A DNA stretch of 64,000 bases. Source: Flaccisagitta enflata. Its lineage: Eukaryota > Chaetognatha > Sagittoidea > Aphragmophora. The position numbers were made by a program, and so were the translations under genes. The stretch covers positions 15,624,001 through 15,688,000 of the forward strand of contig OZ231128.1 of NCBI GenBank assembly GCA_965153355.1. The letters are read 5' to 3'. The notes under the pieces were generated by a model, which made no database searches, had not been told where the DNA came from, and saw nothing but the letters and a program-made list of their open reading frames with translations. Positions 1-12,454 of the stretch are shown in pieces. Every line of letters starts with the position of its first letter. Positions within the stretch are counted from its first letter, which is position 1.

Positions 1-79
1 CGAGTACACATGCGCCCACGTAATATGATTTTTTTTCTTTTTTTTTTTAACTGATGATTTATGGATAGCTATGAGAAAT

Positions 80-81
80 TT

Positions 82-113
<32 letters not shown>

Positions 114-180
114 CTTGTTGTTCTTGTTGTTGCTGTTGTTGTTCTTGTTGTTCTTATTGTTGTTCTTGTTGTTGATGCAA
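80..180. repeat. GTT/GTTCTT microsatellite
   Basis: Imperfect trinucleotide run of GTT with interspersed CTT. The open frames across it are low complexity and not coding. Confidence 0.9.
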
Positions 181-255
181 TTTTTTTCTTTTATCTTATT
201 GCTGTTGACTTGCGTGAAATAAAGATCAGTTTTCTTACACGCAGTGTATCCTCCG

Positions 256-270
256 GCAGACAGACAGACT

Positions 271-310
<40 letters not shown>

Positions 311-312
311 CA
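256..312. repeat. CAGA tetranucleotide microsatellite
   Basis: Run of CAGA with one CTGA interruption. From here to the EGF exon at 639 I see no further feature. Confidence 0.9.
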
Positions 313-638
313 GACAAGACATTGTTATGACTATAGTAAAGGCAGATGATCATATTATTGTGACGCTCTCCTTGACGGTCGAAAAAAGAACTGAAAGTGA
401 AAATTGTTCAAAATCTTGTTACCACACCCCTTGCAAGATTTCAATTCGGTAAACGTTGCTGTAGTCCTAGGGCATTTTGAAAGCACACACCGTGTTTATA
501 CACTATGTATAACATTTCCTTCCATGTGCTAAGAAGTCGGACATTTACAGGGCATAATAACCAACCTAGTAACCGCCCTAGTGAGTCGGAAATTTCTTTT
601 TTCCATAAAGTATTCACCTCCTCATCACTTTGTCCTAG

Positions 639-752
639 ATCTGGATGATTGCCAACAACACCGTTGTGCAAACAATGCAACATGCCATGATGGAATTGCT
701 GCATATAGCTGTCAATGTTTCCCTGGATGGAGTGGAACCCATTGTGAATCAA
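639..752 (+). CDS. Calcium-binding EGF-like domain exon (internal exon of a larger gene)
   Basis: The exon is bounded by an acceptor (CCTAG at 634-638) and a donor (GTAAAT from 753). It is 114 bp long and phase 1 at both ends, the usual state of a shuffled EGF module. The split-codon reading gives D-L-D-D-C, six cysteines, and the beta-hydroxylation motif C-x-D-x4-Y-x-C-x-C (CHDGIAAYSCQC). The ending is PGWSGTHC. By family knowledge such modules bind calcium and occur in Notch, fibrillin, fibropellin and related extracellular proteins, so the product is secreted or membrane-bound. The rest of the gene lies outside the window or in exons I cannot see. Its partner exon at 2706 has the same length and phase. 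Whether one polypeptide contains both is inferred from matching strand, phase and order. Confidence 0.8.
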
Positions 753-948
753 GTAAATTGAAAGAAAAATTTGCAAATTGCAATCCAAGATTTTTTTTGC
801 CCAATTTTGAGTTGTGAATAAGCAAGTCTTTTACAAACCCTGTTTGTCCATCGGTCTATCAGTCTCTTGGTCAGTCAATCTGTTCGTCAATTGGTCTATT
901 GGTGTTTGAGTCTGTGGATCTGTTGGCCCTTTTGTTCATCCTGTAATA

Positions 949-1492
949 CTACTCGACTAAAAAAAAAAAGCCGCACCCTATTTTGAGTTGATGAATAAGA
1001 AAAAGAAATCATTTGAACATTTTTCTATTGAAATGATTTGAAAGATTTTTAAATATCCTCTCATTTTAGACCAATCCCAGATCTGTATCTCAAACGGTTT
1101 AGGAGCTAGAGCTTGTGAAATTTATCTTCTAATTCTTAAAAATGGTCATTTTTCAATATGATTGCAATCTGGAAATGGCAATGTTTTTACTCATTCTTAT
1201 GCCATTTTTAAACAAATAAAGCTAGAAATGCCAGATTGGACCCAAATGAAAGACCTTTTCAAGAGCTTTCTAACGGTCTAAGATTTTAATTAGTTTTTTT
1301 TGTCGCCGACTCGCGACTCTAGAACCCGCCGTGTCGGTCCGTCCATCGGTAACCAAAACAAAATGCGAGTGTTTTATGCTATTCCGCTCCTGCCCATCCG
1401 TCCGCGACTTAGGGGGAGTGTATATGGCCTTGTTAATATTCTGTATGACAATTTGCCACTTAAAAGTGCGGCTTTTTTATTGAGTCGAGTAG
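949..1492. mobile_element. TA-flanked foldback element (family E, copy 1)
   Basis: The ends are inverted: CTACTCGACTAAA at 949 and its complement GTCGAGTAG at 1492, both followed inward by AAAAAGCCGCAC. The flanks are TA at 947-948 and 1493-1494. No transposase is present. A degenerate family A repeat (about 1298-1445) sits in the right half. Relatives lie at 12052-12230 and 30465-31050. Confidence 0.65.
1298..1445 (+). repeat. Family A hairpin-ended repeat, degenerate, nested in family E
   Basis: Recognised by GTCGCCGACTCGCGACTCTA, then CGGTCCGTCCATCGG, then CCGCTCCTGCCC and GGCCTTGTT in the family A order. It lies inside the foldback element, so it inserted later or was captured by it. Confidence 0.5.
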
Positions 1493-1529
1493 TACATAAG
1501 CTGAAAAATGAAGAAAAACTTGTTTGATA

Positions 1530-2332
1530 CAGGGTGATTCATCTGAACTGGCAAAAAGTATTATGCTTTTACTCTTTTATGCATTATCTCACTAATTTGG
1601 AATCACTGCACTTGTCTCTTGAAGTACTATGTTTAACATCTTTTGTGTCCAAATTTTATAGGTCTAAGATGAATAGTTTGCCCACAGCATCAATTTGATT
1701 AATAACCAGTACGCTTGTACATTTGTAGCTCAATACGTTTTTTTTATCACCATGATTTTTCATTTAATTGTTTTTTTTCTGAATAGACTTAACTTTTTAT
1801 GTCAGATTGGTCTCAAATAAAGCATGATTTGAATCTTTGTCATTTAAAACAAGTATTGTATCAGTTAAAGCATTTCAAAAATTCTATATTGAATAAAAAG
1901 TATCTATTGACCTACAGGTGAAATTACTTGTTGTACTTTAAATTGATGTTGTGGGCAAACTATTTGTCTCAGACTTGTGAAATTTGGACACAAAAAATGT
2001 CAAATATAGTGCAGTATGATTGTTTTTGTTTGCAACATTACAGGATGACATAATTCCAAAAGTAATTGAGATAATTGAATTCTGGAAAAAGTTCCAGAAA
2101 GGTTATGAAAATACATTTTATAATATATCAGTCAAATGATCTACTTAGAAAAATTTGATTCTCTCAACAATAAGGAAACCATTAAACTAATTCAACAAAT
2201 TAGAAAATTGAAAAACTGGGCAAAATTTGACAAATTAACTGTTTATCTTTAAATTGTTCTCATTTCTAAGAGTAAAAGCATTTCTAAGAGTAAAAGCTTA
2301 ATACTTTTTGCCAGTTGAGATTGGTCACCCTG
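1530..2332. mobile_element. mariner-like foldback MITE (CAGGGTG ends)
   Basis: Imperfect inverted halves. The left end is CAGGGTGATTCATCTGAACT at 1530; the right end is the complement, GCCAGTTGAGATTGGTCACCCTG, ending at 2332. TA flanks both sides (1528-1529, 2333-2334). Inner inverted segments include GTTTGCCCACA near 1675-1687 and its complement near 1950. It is non-coding and lies in the intron between the two EGF exons. Confidence 0.7.
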
Positions 2333-2705
2333 TATGGTGTGGGTTTTGAAAGAGAGGGAGGTTGGTCATTTGCCCCTGCCCACCCATCCGCAACAATATT
2401 GTGACCTCGGGCCAATTCTTATTCATCTGAGATAGATAAAATCACTTTGATATTAAAGTTGATTTAAAGAAACCCGCCTCTGGCTAGTCAAAGTACTTGC
2501 CTGACATGGCCAATGAAAATAGTTCAAAACCAGTGTAGCATTTCCTTCCACGAACACTACCGTGACATGTTTTTCTGTTTATCGTTTAGAAAAAAAATTC
2601 AAAAAGAAGAAAAAGCAATTCTATCCTATGACTTAGAGACTAGCCGCTTTTGCTAGCAACAACTGGCATGAGATATTTCCTATGCTACATATTTCTATGT
2701 TCTAG

Positions 2706-2819
2706 ATATAGATGATTGTCAAAGCCAGCCATGTCTAAATGATGCAACTTGTCACGATGGAAACAACTCAATTACCTGTCAATGCCCCCCTGGATGGACT
2801 GGGAAGTATTGTCATTCAA
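2706..2819 (+). CDS. Calcium-binding EGF-like domain exon, second copy
   Basis: The acceptor is TTCTAG ending at 2705 and the donor is the strong consensus GTAAGT from 2820. The exon is again exactly 114 bp and phase 1-1. The reading begins D-I-D-D-C and has six cysteines (C-x4-C-x5-C-x8-C-x-C-x8-C), ending PPGWTGKYC. The hydroxylation motif is weakened: the usual Tyr/Phe is Ile ([12 protein letters not shown]). The sequence differs from the exon at 639 at many positions, so the duplication is old. I found no third EGF exon in the window, so the next one is probably in a distant exon or outside. It is probably part of the same secreted or transmembrane multi-EGF protein. Confidence 0.8.
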
Positions 2820-3519
2820 GTAAGTACAAACACAAATTCATTGCTTTCCCAATATTTGGCTATGTCCAACCCCACTTTTTAAATGAGCCCCGAATACCCA
2901 CGACTTGCAATTATGTCTTTACGCCCTCAACATTTGCCGGCTGTAGGCCTGGTGGGATCAGACGAGGAATGTAGCCTTAGATGGTAATATCTTAGGTATT
3001 ATGGAAAATTTCTTTTTTCCCCTTTTAGTACAGACATAACCCAAGTTGCATGCAAAATTTCAGACCTTAATGTCAATTCTAACCAGAGATATTGATTTTT
3101 GAAGAGAGTGACCTATTATGTTAACACCCTGTTACACTTGTGTTACTCTGATTATGACAAAAATTAACATAGTTGAACACATTTTAAGTATTAGAATATT
3201 TTTTTTTATATGATCTAAAAGTATATCAAGTTCTGAGCATAAGGTTTAAATTTGAAGCTATTAGGTACGACCATTATGAAATTATGACATTTTTATCAAT
3301 GTTAACAAATTCAGTCGCCTAATTTCTGCCAGTCTAGTTTATTGTGGAAACTGCCTTAATGATTTTGATATCGGAAAAGTGCGCTAAAGAGGAAGGAGAA
3401 GGCGGACCCAAAAACGGCCAAAAACGCCGACCACAAAATGTCAATAACAGATTAACCAAACTTCCAATGATAGAAACAAAAATAGAATTCGGAGACATAG
3501 ATATGGCCATAAGACAGTC
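2820..3519. other. Intron or intergenic, no feature seen
   Basis: AT-rich, no coding pattern, no clear inverted repeat or tandem array. Confidence 0.5.
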
Positions 3520-4468
<949 letters not shown>

Positions 4469-5287
4469 AACAAGGCCGGATACACGGCTACCCTAGTCGT
4501 GTGTGGGTGGGCAGGAGCAGTGCTGGAGAAGGTCACTGGGTCATCTGGGCAGGAGCCATATGCTCAAAAAGCTCAAAAACGCCGAAAAAGTAAATAGTCA
4601 CAAAAGCGTTAGATGGTCAGCAGTACCCATTGCCCTATGTGAGTGTATGCCCGAGGATGTGGTGTTAAGAGGACGCGGCTTGAAGAACTGATGACCTATC
4701 TGTTGTTGACACAAACTGGGAGTGGGAGCCTGAAGACTAGGTTACAGGCCTCGGAACCAGAATTTAGGCTGTAGGGCCAAGGTTGGCCTCAAGACTAGGA
4801 ATTGAGCCTCGGGGCTGGGTTTTGAGCCTCCCAGGCTGGGATTTGAACCTCGAGGGACTGGGATTTGAGCCTCAAGGGATTTGAACCTCGAGGGACTGGG
4901 ATTTGAGCTTGTTGAGACTTTGAGCTAGGCTGGGTTTGAGTCTCTGGGAGGCTAGGATTTGAGCCTTAGAGCGTGAATTTGAGGGCACCCTGGCTGGGAT
5001 TTGAGCCTCCAGGCACAGGTTTTGAGCCTCAGGCTGGGTTGAGCACTCCAGGCTGGATTGAGCTTCCCAGACCTAGGTGACCTCAAGACGTGATTGTGCC
5101 TCGAGGGCGGAGAAGGGGAAGAAGGAAAAATTTCCCCCATGTGTGAAAGCATGGGTCATCGGCCGCTGGGGCGCATTGCTAAGAAGGAGGACCGGCCGGC
5201 CAACCGACTGACCGACCGACCGACCGACCACGGTGACCGGTACTACGTATGGCGGTGTAGAGTCGCGTAGCACGCAACTAAAAACAT
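4469..5287 (-). mobile_element. Family A hairpin-ended repeat split by a family D insertion
   Basis: The left part (4469-4594) has the family A order on the minus strand: AACAAGGCCGGATACACGG, GTGGGCAGG, GGGCAGGAGC. The right part (5189-5287) has the GACC/GACG tetranucleotide core and the hairpin GTCGCGTAGCACGCAACT. Family D sequence (4595-5188) lies between. Confidence 0.65.
4595..5188. repeat. Family D palindromic repeat, copy 1
   Basis: It starts with AGTCACAAAAGCGTTAGATG and GGTCAGCAGTACCC, has about twenty degenerate 20-bp units of the type TGGGATTTGAGCCTC, and ends with the arm CCCATGTGTGAAAGCATGGG. It is inserted in a family A copy. Confidence 0.65.
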
Positions 5288-5473
5288 GACGGCTGAAAGG
5301 AAAGAGGAAACCTGTAAGGTTATCATGGACAAGTTACCATTGGCTGAATATGGAGGCAACTGATAACGAAGTTCTAAAGCGAAAGCGAGGGAAGAGATAT
5401 GATGATGGGGAAAGGGAGGAAGTGAGGAAGATATCAAGGAGGCAAAGGGTTATGGAATGGTGAGATTGAGGAT
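5261..5473 (+). repeat. 213-bp exact direct duplication, copy 1
   Basis: Appears identical to 6699-6911. It begins in the terminal hairpin of family A and runs into non-repeat sequence. It contains a small open frame from ATGGAGGCAACTGATAACG (36 codons, rich in Lys, Arg and Glu) and an overlapping 25-codon frame starting ATGACGGCTGAAAGG. Coding is not shown. Confidence 0.85.
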
Positions 5474-6698
5474 AGAATAACTGAGGATCAGACGTTCTGT
5501 TATGCCCCCATATTCATGGCAGTGGCTCGGTTCGCGATCAAATTGTTATAAATGTACTAAAAGCAATTTCGGGATGTTAGTGAAGATTTTCTACCTTCCC
5601 TGGAGGTAAGCGGTTTTGGTTTTACTATCATGGGTAATAAGTGGTTGTTGGGAAAATGTCAATTTTGGTCATGACCTCAGAATTAGGCCACTTTGCCTTC
5701 TAAATCGAACCTAAAATCCATGAGATTGGCAAGCTAGAGCTCAAGAAATAACCAGTGGTGCAATCATGTTTTTATCTTTTTCGTTTAGATTTGGGGTTTT
5801 AAAGATGGGGCTTATAGGCGTTTTTTGCATCACTTGAAATTTGGGAAAATTTATTGTTTCATGTTTTTTTTCTACTATGTCACCCAGCCTTGAATTAACA
5901 AATCTTAAAAAAGATTTGGTGACCAAATGTGAAAGGTGCGATGTCCAACTGATTCGGAAAAATTTTGATCTATGGCCTCAAGATTTGTGCTTTAAAGCAG
6001 GTGAAAAAAGTCAGAATTTTAAATCATTAAACTGTATTTCTTTTTAGTGAGCCACTTCTAAACTGAAATTGATTTTTGACTTAAAATTCATGAGCAAATC
6101 AAACTGCTGCTCAAGAGCTAATCAGTGGTGCAATCAGCATGTTCAGATATTGCTGCATTCAATTTTTACTTCCAAAATGCTAGGTGTGAAAAAATCATCT
6201 GTTTGGCCATACACTTGTATCTTTGATTCTGCAAGAATATATGCAGCAACATCTAAACATACCGATTACCACCATCTAATAGCTCTTGAGCAATAATTTG
6301 ATTTGCTCATGAATTGCATGTCAATTTTCAGTTTGGAAGTGACCTAATTTTTCAATAAGAAATAGCCTAAATGATATTAAAATTTGACTTTTTCACCTGC
6401 TTTGAGAGTAAATGGGTACTCTGCGTCCATGATCAAAAATTTTTCAAAATCAGTGAAACATCAAAAATATTCAATTTGATCTAATTTTTATAAGATATTC
6501 AATCAAAAGCTGAGTATAGTGGCGTATTAAGTGTCAAGCTCTACAGATATTGCTGCAAAAACTATATCAACCAATGTTTAAATCTCTCTAAAATCTAAAA
6601 AAGATAAACATGCAGATGTGGACATGGAAATATACCAGTTTGTCTCTCATGGATTTAGGATTAATGTAAAAGTCAAGCCTAAATTTCCCAAGGGCCAA
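5474..6698. repeat. AT-rich region with long imperfect inverted repeats
   Basis: AAAGCAGGTGAAAAAAGTCA near 5994 is complementary to TGACTTTTTCACCTGCTTT near 6386. Inside, AATTCATGAGCAAATCAAA near 6089 pairs with TTTGATTTGCTCATGAATT near 6297. CTCAAGAAATAACCAGTGGTG near 5733 resembles the segment near 6109. It looks like a degraded foldback element; the ends were not resolved. It separates the two 213-bp duplicates. Confidence 0.5.
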
Positions 6699-6911
6699 AG
6701 TCGCGTAGCACGCAACTAAAAACATGACGGCTGAAAGGAAAGAGGAAACCTGTAAGGTTATCATGGACAAGTTACCATTGGCTGAATATGGAGGCAACTG
6801 ATAACGAAGTTCTAAAGCGAAAGCGAGGGAAGAGATATGATGATGGGGAAAGGGAGGAAGTGAGGAAGATATCAAGGAGGCAAAGGGTTATGGAATGGTG
6901 AGATTGAGGAT
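6699..6911 (+). repeat. 213-bp exact direct duplication, copy 2
   Basis: Matches 5261-5473 over its length. Only the end of the family A hairpin is present here, not the rest of family A, so the copy was made by segmental duplication and not by an independent transposition. Confidence 0.85.
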
Positions 6912-7053
6912 TGAAGAAAACAATACGAGAATAAGCTGGGTGGACCGATGCCCAAAACTTGACTAAATGTTGATGATATTTTTACAATCATTAATCGTAG
7001 TGGAACCTAGATTTTATCGTCGAGCAAATGGCAATAAACAAGTCTTGAAGCCA

Positions 7054-7205
7054 TTTTTAGTCGCGGACACGCGACTCTACGCCATGTCGATCAGTCCGTC
7101 TGTCCTTAACCTTTTTGTTCAAAGGCGGTTTTCACTGGCTGCTGCTCCTGTCGGTATGTCAACCATCCGCAACTGGGTTGCCGTGTATCCGGCCTTGTTG
7201 ACGTA
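7054..7205 (+). repeat. Family A repeat
   Basis: Hairpin TAGTCGCGGACACGCGACTCTA at the left, CTGCTCCTG in the middle, and GCCGTGTATCCGGCCTTGTT at the right. The core is shorter than in other copies. Confidence 0.65.
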
Positions 7206-7707
7206 ATTCTTTCTCCTTGTTTATGGATTATAAAACAAAATCTTTATGTGAGATCAGAATTCCGTTTAATTCCCCCAAAGAAGTGGTCAAAGCTTATTTT
7301 ATCAATCAAATTTCCTCTGATTTAGCACACTGTGAAATCGAGAATTAACTCATTGACAACGTGATGACATTCAACGGCGAAGAGAGACGCCTCAAGCCAA
7401 AGGGAAGGCAGAGAGAGACAAGATGGTCGCTGCCTCCATTTCAACCAAAGATGACATGGGAAATGATAAGAGAAAAGACCGGAAATATGTCAAAGGCAGA
7501 GAGAGAGAGAAGAGAGAGAGAGAGAAGGGCACTTTGGTGGTTCGGTATGTCAAATCTGACTACTGCTTGCATGTAAGAATCGCCACTTGTTTTGGATTCT
7601 TTCTGTGTAGTCGCTTTATGCTTTAGTTGCATTGAATTTGAGATGTCTTGATTTCTAGACTCTCAGGTTTTTTCAGGTTTTCAAAAATCGTATCCACATT
7701 CATTGGG

Positions 7708-8020
<313 letters not shown>

Positions 8021-8103
8021 TATATAATACCATAATATACTCTTATTTCACTTGATTTCATTGCCTTTCGTCAACCAAAGTTGTTGGTCAAGTGGAAAGC
8101 AGC

Positions 8104-8110
<7 letters not shown>

Positions 8111-8134
<24 letters not shown>
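8111..8134. repeat. Poly-T run
   Basis: About 24 T. The region 8135-8632 shows no other feature. Confidence 0.9.
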
Positions 8135-8632
8135 GGATTTGCGAGGCAAAGTGATTCTAAAACAGGCGACGAGTTCGAAAGAAGAGAAACATGCAAGGAT
8201 CTTTAATCATTCCGTACTTCTTTGAGGTATTACCTTCCTGTTATGTCAAGATGGGATTGGGGTGGGAAAAAAGGAATCAAGGTTAAGGTAAGGAAAAAGT
8301 CATCATAATCGAATTTTACATCATGACAAGATGAGACATCGTAGAAAATGTCTTTAATTGATTACTCTTCAAAAATGTTTGACGACATTAGAAAAACAAG
8401 AAAAAGATTGAAAAAATCTCTGTTAGCTGTTCATTTATCCAGGGAAGGGCATGAAAAATGCCTGAAATAGAAATTTTGAAGAAAAAAAAAGAGAATGAAA
8501 AAAAGTTACCGGGTTTTCATTGGGGAATGCGAATCAATCACTCCCCTTTACAGGCTGTGCCCGACTCTCACTTTTGGTTAAATGCTATAATGTTTCTACT
8601 AAAAAGAACTGAGACAGAGAGAGAGAGACACA

Positions 8633-8754
<122 letters not shown>

Positions 8755-9112
8755 TGCAGTTACAATCACCATCACACTTAACAAACACAGTCACCATCAC
8801 GATGAATGAATCGCCAAACAGACAGAGTCAGAGAGATACTCTTATGGCATTCCCACCAAGCATTACGCAATTTCTAGAGAACATGAAATACAAAAACATG
8901 CGAAAAGAAAAAAAAACAAGAGAAAATTCAGAAGAAAAAAAAACTTTTTTAAGGAATTTCCTTACTCTGGGTCGTACTAGGGGCGACCTTCGAAATTCTG
9001 GCATTAATATCGTTGAATTTTTCTGGAGGCAATCGTTGAAAATAAAATAAAACAAATGCAAACATGCCATCTTACACACCCAATACTCCCATCCTCCCAA
9101 ACATCTCTCTAG

Positions 9113-9293
<181 letters not shown>

Positions 9294-9420
9294 CTTTTTC
9301 TTTGATTATTTTGTTGCGGTGGACTGTTACCGATTGCCTTTTATTTCACGATTTTACGATCTATTAAAAAAATGTTTTTCTTAGATTCTTGAGGATTCCT
9401 CTTTTCTTTATTTTCCTTTT

Positions 9421-9790
9421 GGGCAGCGGGACCAACGACCAATGGTTTTACATGTGGGGATTTCTCCGCCTTCTGCATCCCCCCCCTCTTACGATTCAAA
9501 TTTCAGCCATGAAGCCCTAATCCTTGCCTTGCGGCCCAATACCAGCCTTGCAGTCAAATCCAAGCTCCGAGGCCCAAATATTAAATTCAAGCCCTGAAGC
9601 TGAAAACTTAGTCTTAAGGTCCAAATCCTTTGAGGTCAAATCCCAGCTTTGGGGTCTGAATCTTGGTCTTTAGGCCCAAATCCCAGGCTCAAGTCTAAGA
9701 TCCCAGCTTGAATCCCAACCTCAGGGCCAAAATCCCAACCTCAGAGCCCAGATCCCAGCTTCAAGGCTCTGTCTTCCAAAAGCCTAAAAA
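9421..9790. repeat. Family D repeat, copy 2 (one arm plus array)
   Basis: GGGCAGCGGGACC arm at the left, then about fifteen degenerate units of GGCCCAAATCCCAGCCT. The right inverted arm is missing. The stretch 9791-10116 holds nothing else I can name. Confidence 0.55.
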
Positions 9791-10115
9791 ATTCTCATAA
9801 TTTCATTTGAGCCTAAGTGCAGGTTATTGGTAGCTGTGAGGCTGCGGCCCTTTCACAATCTCATGTAATTGAGGAGCATCGGGTATCGCTGCCCGCCTAA
9901 CTTTTTTGGGATTTTTACCTATCTGTTTTCTTTTTTTTCTTTTTTTTCATTTTCTTCGGGATGGGATTTTTCCCGAGAAGAAATTTTTTGACAAAATGTC
10001 GCGAAAACGAAGTTCAAAGGATCGACGATTTGTGTGGAATTTAGAATGACAAAAGTTTTCCAAATTCAAAATCTGTGCAAAAATCGAGGAATCATTGTCC
10101 CTTGCACCAAGCCGT

Positions 10116-10116
<1 letters not shown>

Positions 10117-10176
<60 letters not shown>

Positions 10177-10260
10177 GTCGGACTAAGATTAGCTGGCGGA
10201 CTTGAAATGGGGGCTGACGGAAGGTTGGGTGGATGGTAAGATAGATAAAGATAAAAAGAA

Positions 10261-10297
<37 letters not shown>

Positions 10298-10302
10298 AAT
10301 CG
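10117..10302. repeat. GA and CAGA microsatellites
   Basis: GA to about 10174 and CAGA at 10262-10300, with a further CAGA patch at 10395-10420. No gene seen in 10303-10978. Confidence 0.9.
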
Positions 10303-10978
10303 ATCAGGAATTAGAGAAAAACTGAAAGATAGCCTGACGTAGATTTGTAAAAAAGACAGTGCGACTGACAGACAAAGAGGCTATGAAGCATACAGACAGA
10401 CAGACCGACAGACAGACAGAAAGGTTGACATTCTAACAGAAAACGTTTTGATAATTTTGTTGACACCGTTATTTTGCAAGAAGAATCTAACAATGATATG
10501 TTCCCGGTAACTAGGCGACGCGACAATGAGTACAGAACAGTGACGGCATTACCAAACTGTAAATAACCATAAAATGAAAAGTTAGCTGCACTAGAAGACT
10601 TTGTCAATGTTAACGATAACATTGTAAGCGTTACATGACGAGAAAAGAAAGTGATCGACTTTTTTTTCCTCGATTGTCAATCTCATTTCGCTTGATGTGG
10701 ATTTCGATTGTTCAAACGACTTTTTCCATCAACTTTGCCTCCTTTCCATGTTGATTCAACGTCGTTGGCGAATCGTGATTGTTTCTGTCCTCTTTTTTCA
10801 TAGGTGACACTTAACGACTATCTAAGTGGTTGTGACGGTCTAGCAAGGTGACTTTCTTTTATTTTTGAGTCACCCACCCTTATGACTACCCCCTAGTCCT
10901 ACCAACACGCATCACTGCTCGTCCTTATTGGCATGGTATGTGGCCTTGTTCTTAATCCACTTGTTCGTCTTAGTACTC

Positions 10979-11032
10979 TTCTTCTTCTTCTTCTTCTTCT
11001 TCTTCTTCTTCTTCTTCTTCTTCTTCTTCTTC

Positions 11033-11063
<31 letters not shown>

Positions 11064-11270
11064 TTCTTCTTCTTCTTCTTCTACTTCTTCTCCTTCTTCT
11101 TCTCCTTCTCCTTCTCCTTCTCCTTCTCCTTCTTCTTCTTCTTCTTCTTCTTCTGCTTCTTTTTCTTCTTTTTCATCTTTTACTTCTTCTTCTTCTCCTT
11201 CTGCTCCTTCTCTTTTCTTCTTCTTCCGCTTCTTCACCCTATTGTTTTCTTTGACTGCTCTCCCAGGCAA
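10979..11270. repeat. CTT-rich trinucleotide array
   Basis: CTT units with CTCCTT interruptions. Long open frames on both strands are poly-Leu, poly-Ser or poly-Glu and are rejected as genes. Confidence 0.95.
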
Positions 11271-11844
11271 ATCTATTTCCGTACGTCATACCTAGTTTTC
11301 CTACGTTCAAATAGACAATATTTGTGTAATCAATTTTCGTACGCTGAAATGAGCGATATTTGTTTACACCTACCCGTAGATCGACAACCGTCACCCGTAT
11401 CACCCTCTCAGTTTTCACCACCATCACCACTAAAACCACTCCCACCTTCCTTTCGACAGGTGGGTAAATTCCTCTAAGCCGTGCCCTCTTTTTTCTTTTC
11501 TTTTTTTTTTTTTCTTGTAAAGCCCTCTGCTGCCCCCTTTAATGCGCCCCCAGAAATCGCGCGGAGAAACAAACGCCGGAGGGTAAACAAAAAGAAGAGG
11601 AGAGAAATCCCAGTTAGGGATTCTTCTTCTTTTTCTTTCTCCCCTTTTTCTTGTTTTTATGGAAATTGAAAACCGGATTATATTACTTATCATAACTTTT
11701 TATACAGTATTCATTTCGCTGCCATTATCGTCTTATATAAAGAGTATGTATGTTTGCGCGGTTTTCCGTCTGGGGATTTCAGCTGTTCTGCATCCTCTCT
11801 GATCTCCTGGGAGAAAATCTCCTGGGAGAAAATATGCCATTTGC

Positions 11845-11995
11845 AAACAAGGTCGGAAACACGGCTAGCCCAGTTGCGTGCGAGTGGGAATAGGGTAATG
11901 ATGGGTGAGGTCACAGGAGTATTTGGGCAGGGGCAAGGAACGCCAAAAGAGTGATAGAGTTACAAATGGACGGACCAACATAGCTGGATTTAGAG
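11845..11995 (-). repeat. Family A repeat, degenerate
   Basis: AACAAGGTCGGAAACACGG at the left, then GAGGTCACAGGAGTATTTGG and GGGCAGGGGC, GGACGGACC, and a decayed terminal hairpin AGAGTCGCTAGGCAC. Confidence 0.6.
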
Positions 11996-12051
11996 TCGCT
12001 AGGCACATGATTACGGGAGTTTTGCTACTGTAAGTCTTGCTCATTTTTCAC

Positions 12052-12230
12052 GCTACTACGCGAATTGATAGCCGCACCTTTAAATGGCCTACAGTCAGAG
12101 TGAAATAATCAAAATCTTAGACTATTAGACAGCTTTTAAAAAGAACTTGCATTTGGCTCCAATCTGGCATCTTTAGCTTTATTCGTTTAGAAATGGCATA
12201 AGAAAAAGTAAAATGATTGTCATTTCTAGT
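12052..12230. repeat. Family E fragment (copy 3)
   Basis: CTACTACGCGAATTGATAGC then GCCGCACC. It shares GGCTCCAATCTGGCATC and CGTTTAGAAATGGCAT with the other family E copies. The right end is not recognised. Confidence 0.5.
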
Positions 12231-12454
12231 TGTGCAGACCTATTGAAAAAAAAGTTTGTTTTTTTTTTCAAAATAGAGGTTCACTTAGACAAGTTATATA
12301 TACTACCTAGCACGCCCCTTCTTAACTGAGGTAACTTTTTAAAAATTCCTCAGCATTGCCACCCATGCAGAGGCTGTTATACATGTAGACGAATGTATCC
12401 ATGCAAAAACAAAAATTCTGTTGGGATTTTTACGAGAAAAAATATATGAATTAA

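Noticed and set aside
4469-4607. Helitron for family A, because of the terminal hairpin
   Set aside because: The required TC start and CTRR end next to the hairpin are not present.
7361-7632. Overlapping short basic frames near a GA-rich patch
   Set aside because: No domain, overlapping in both strands, composition set by GA repeats.
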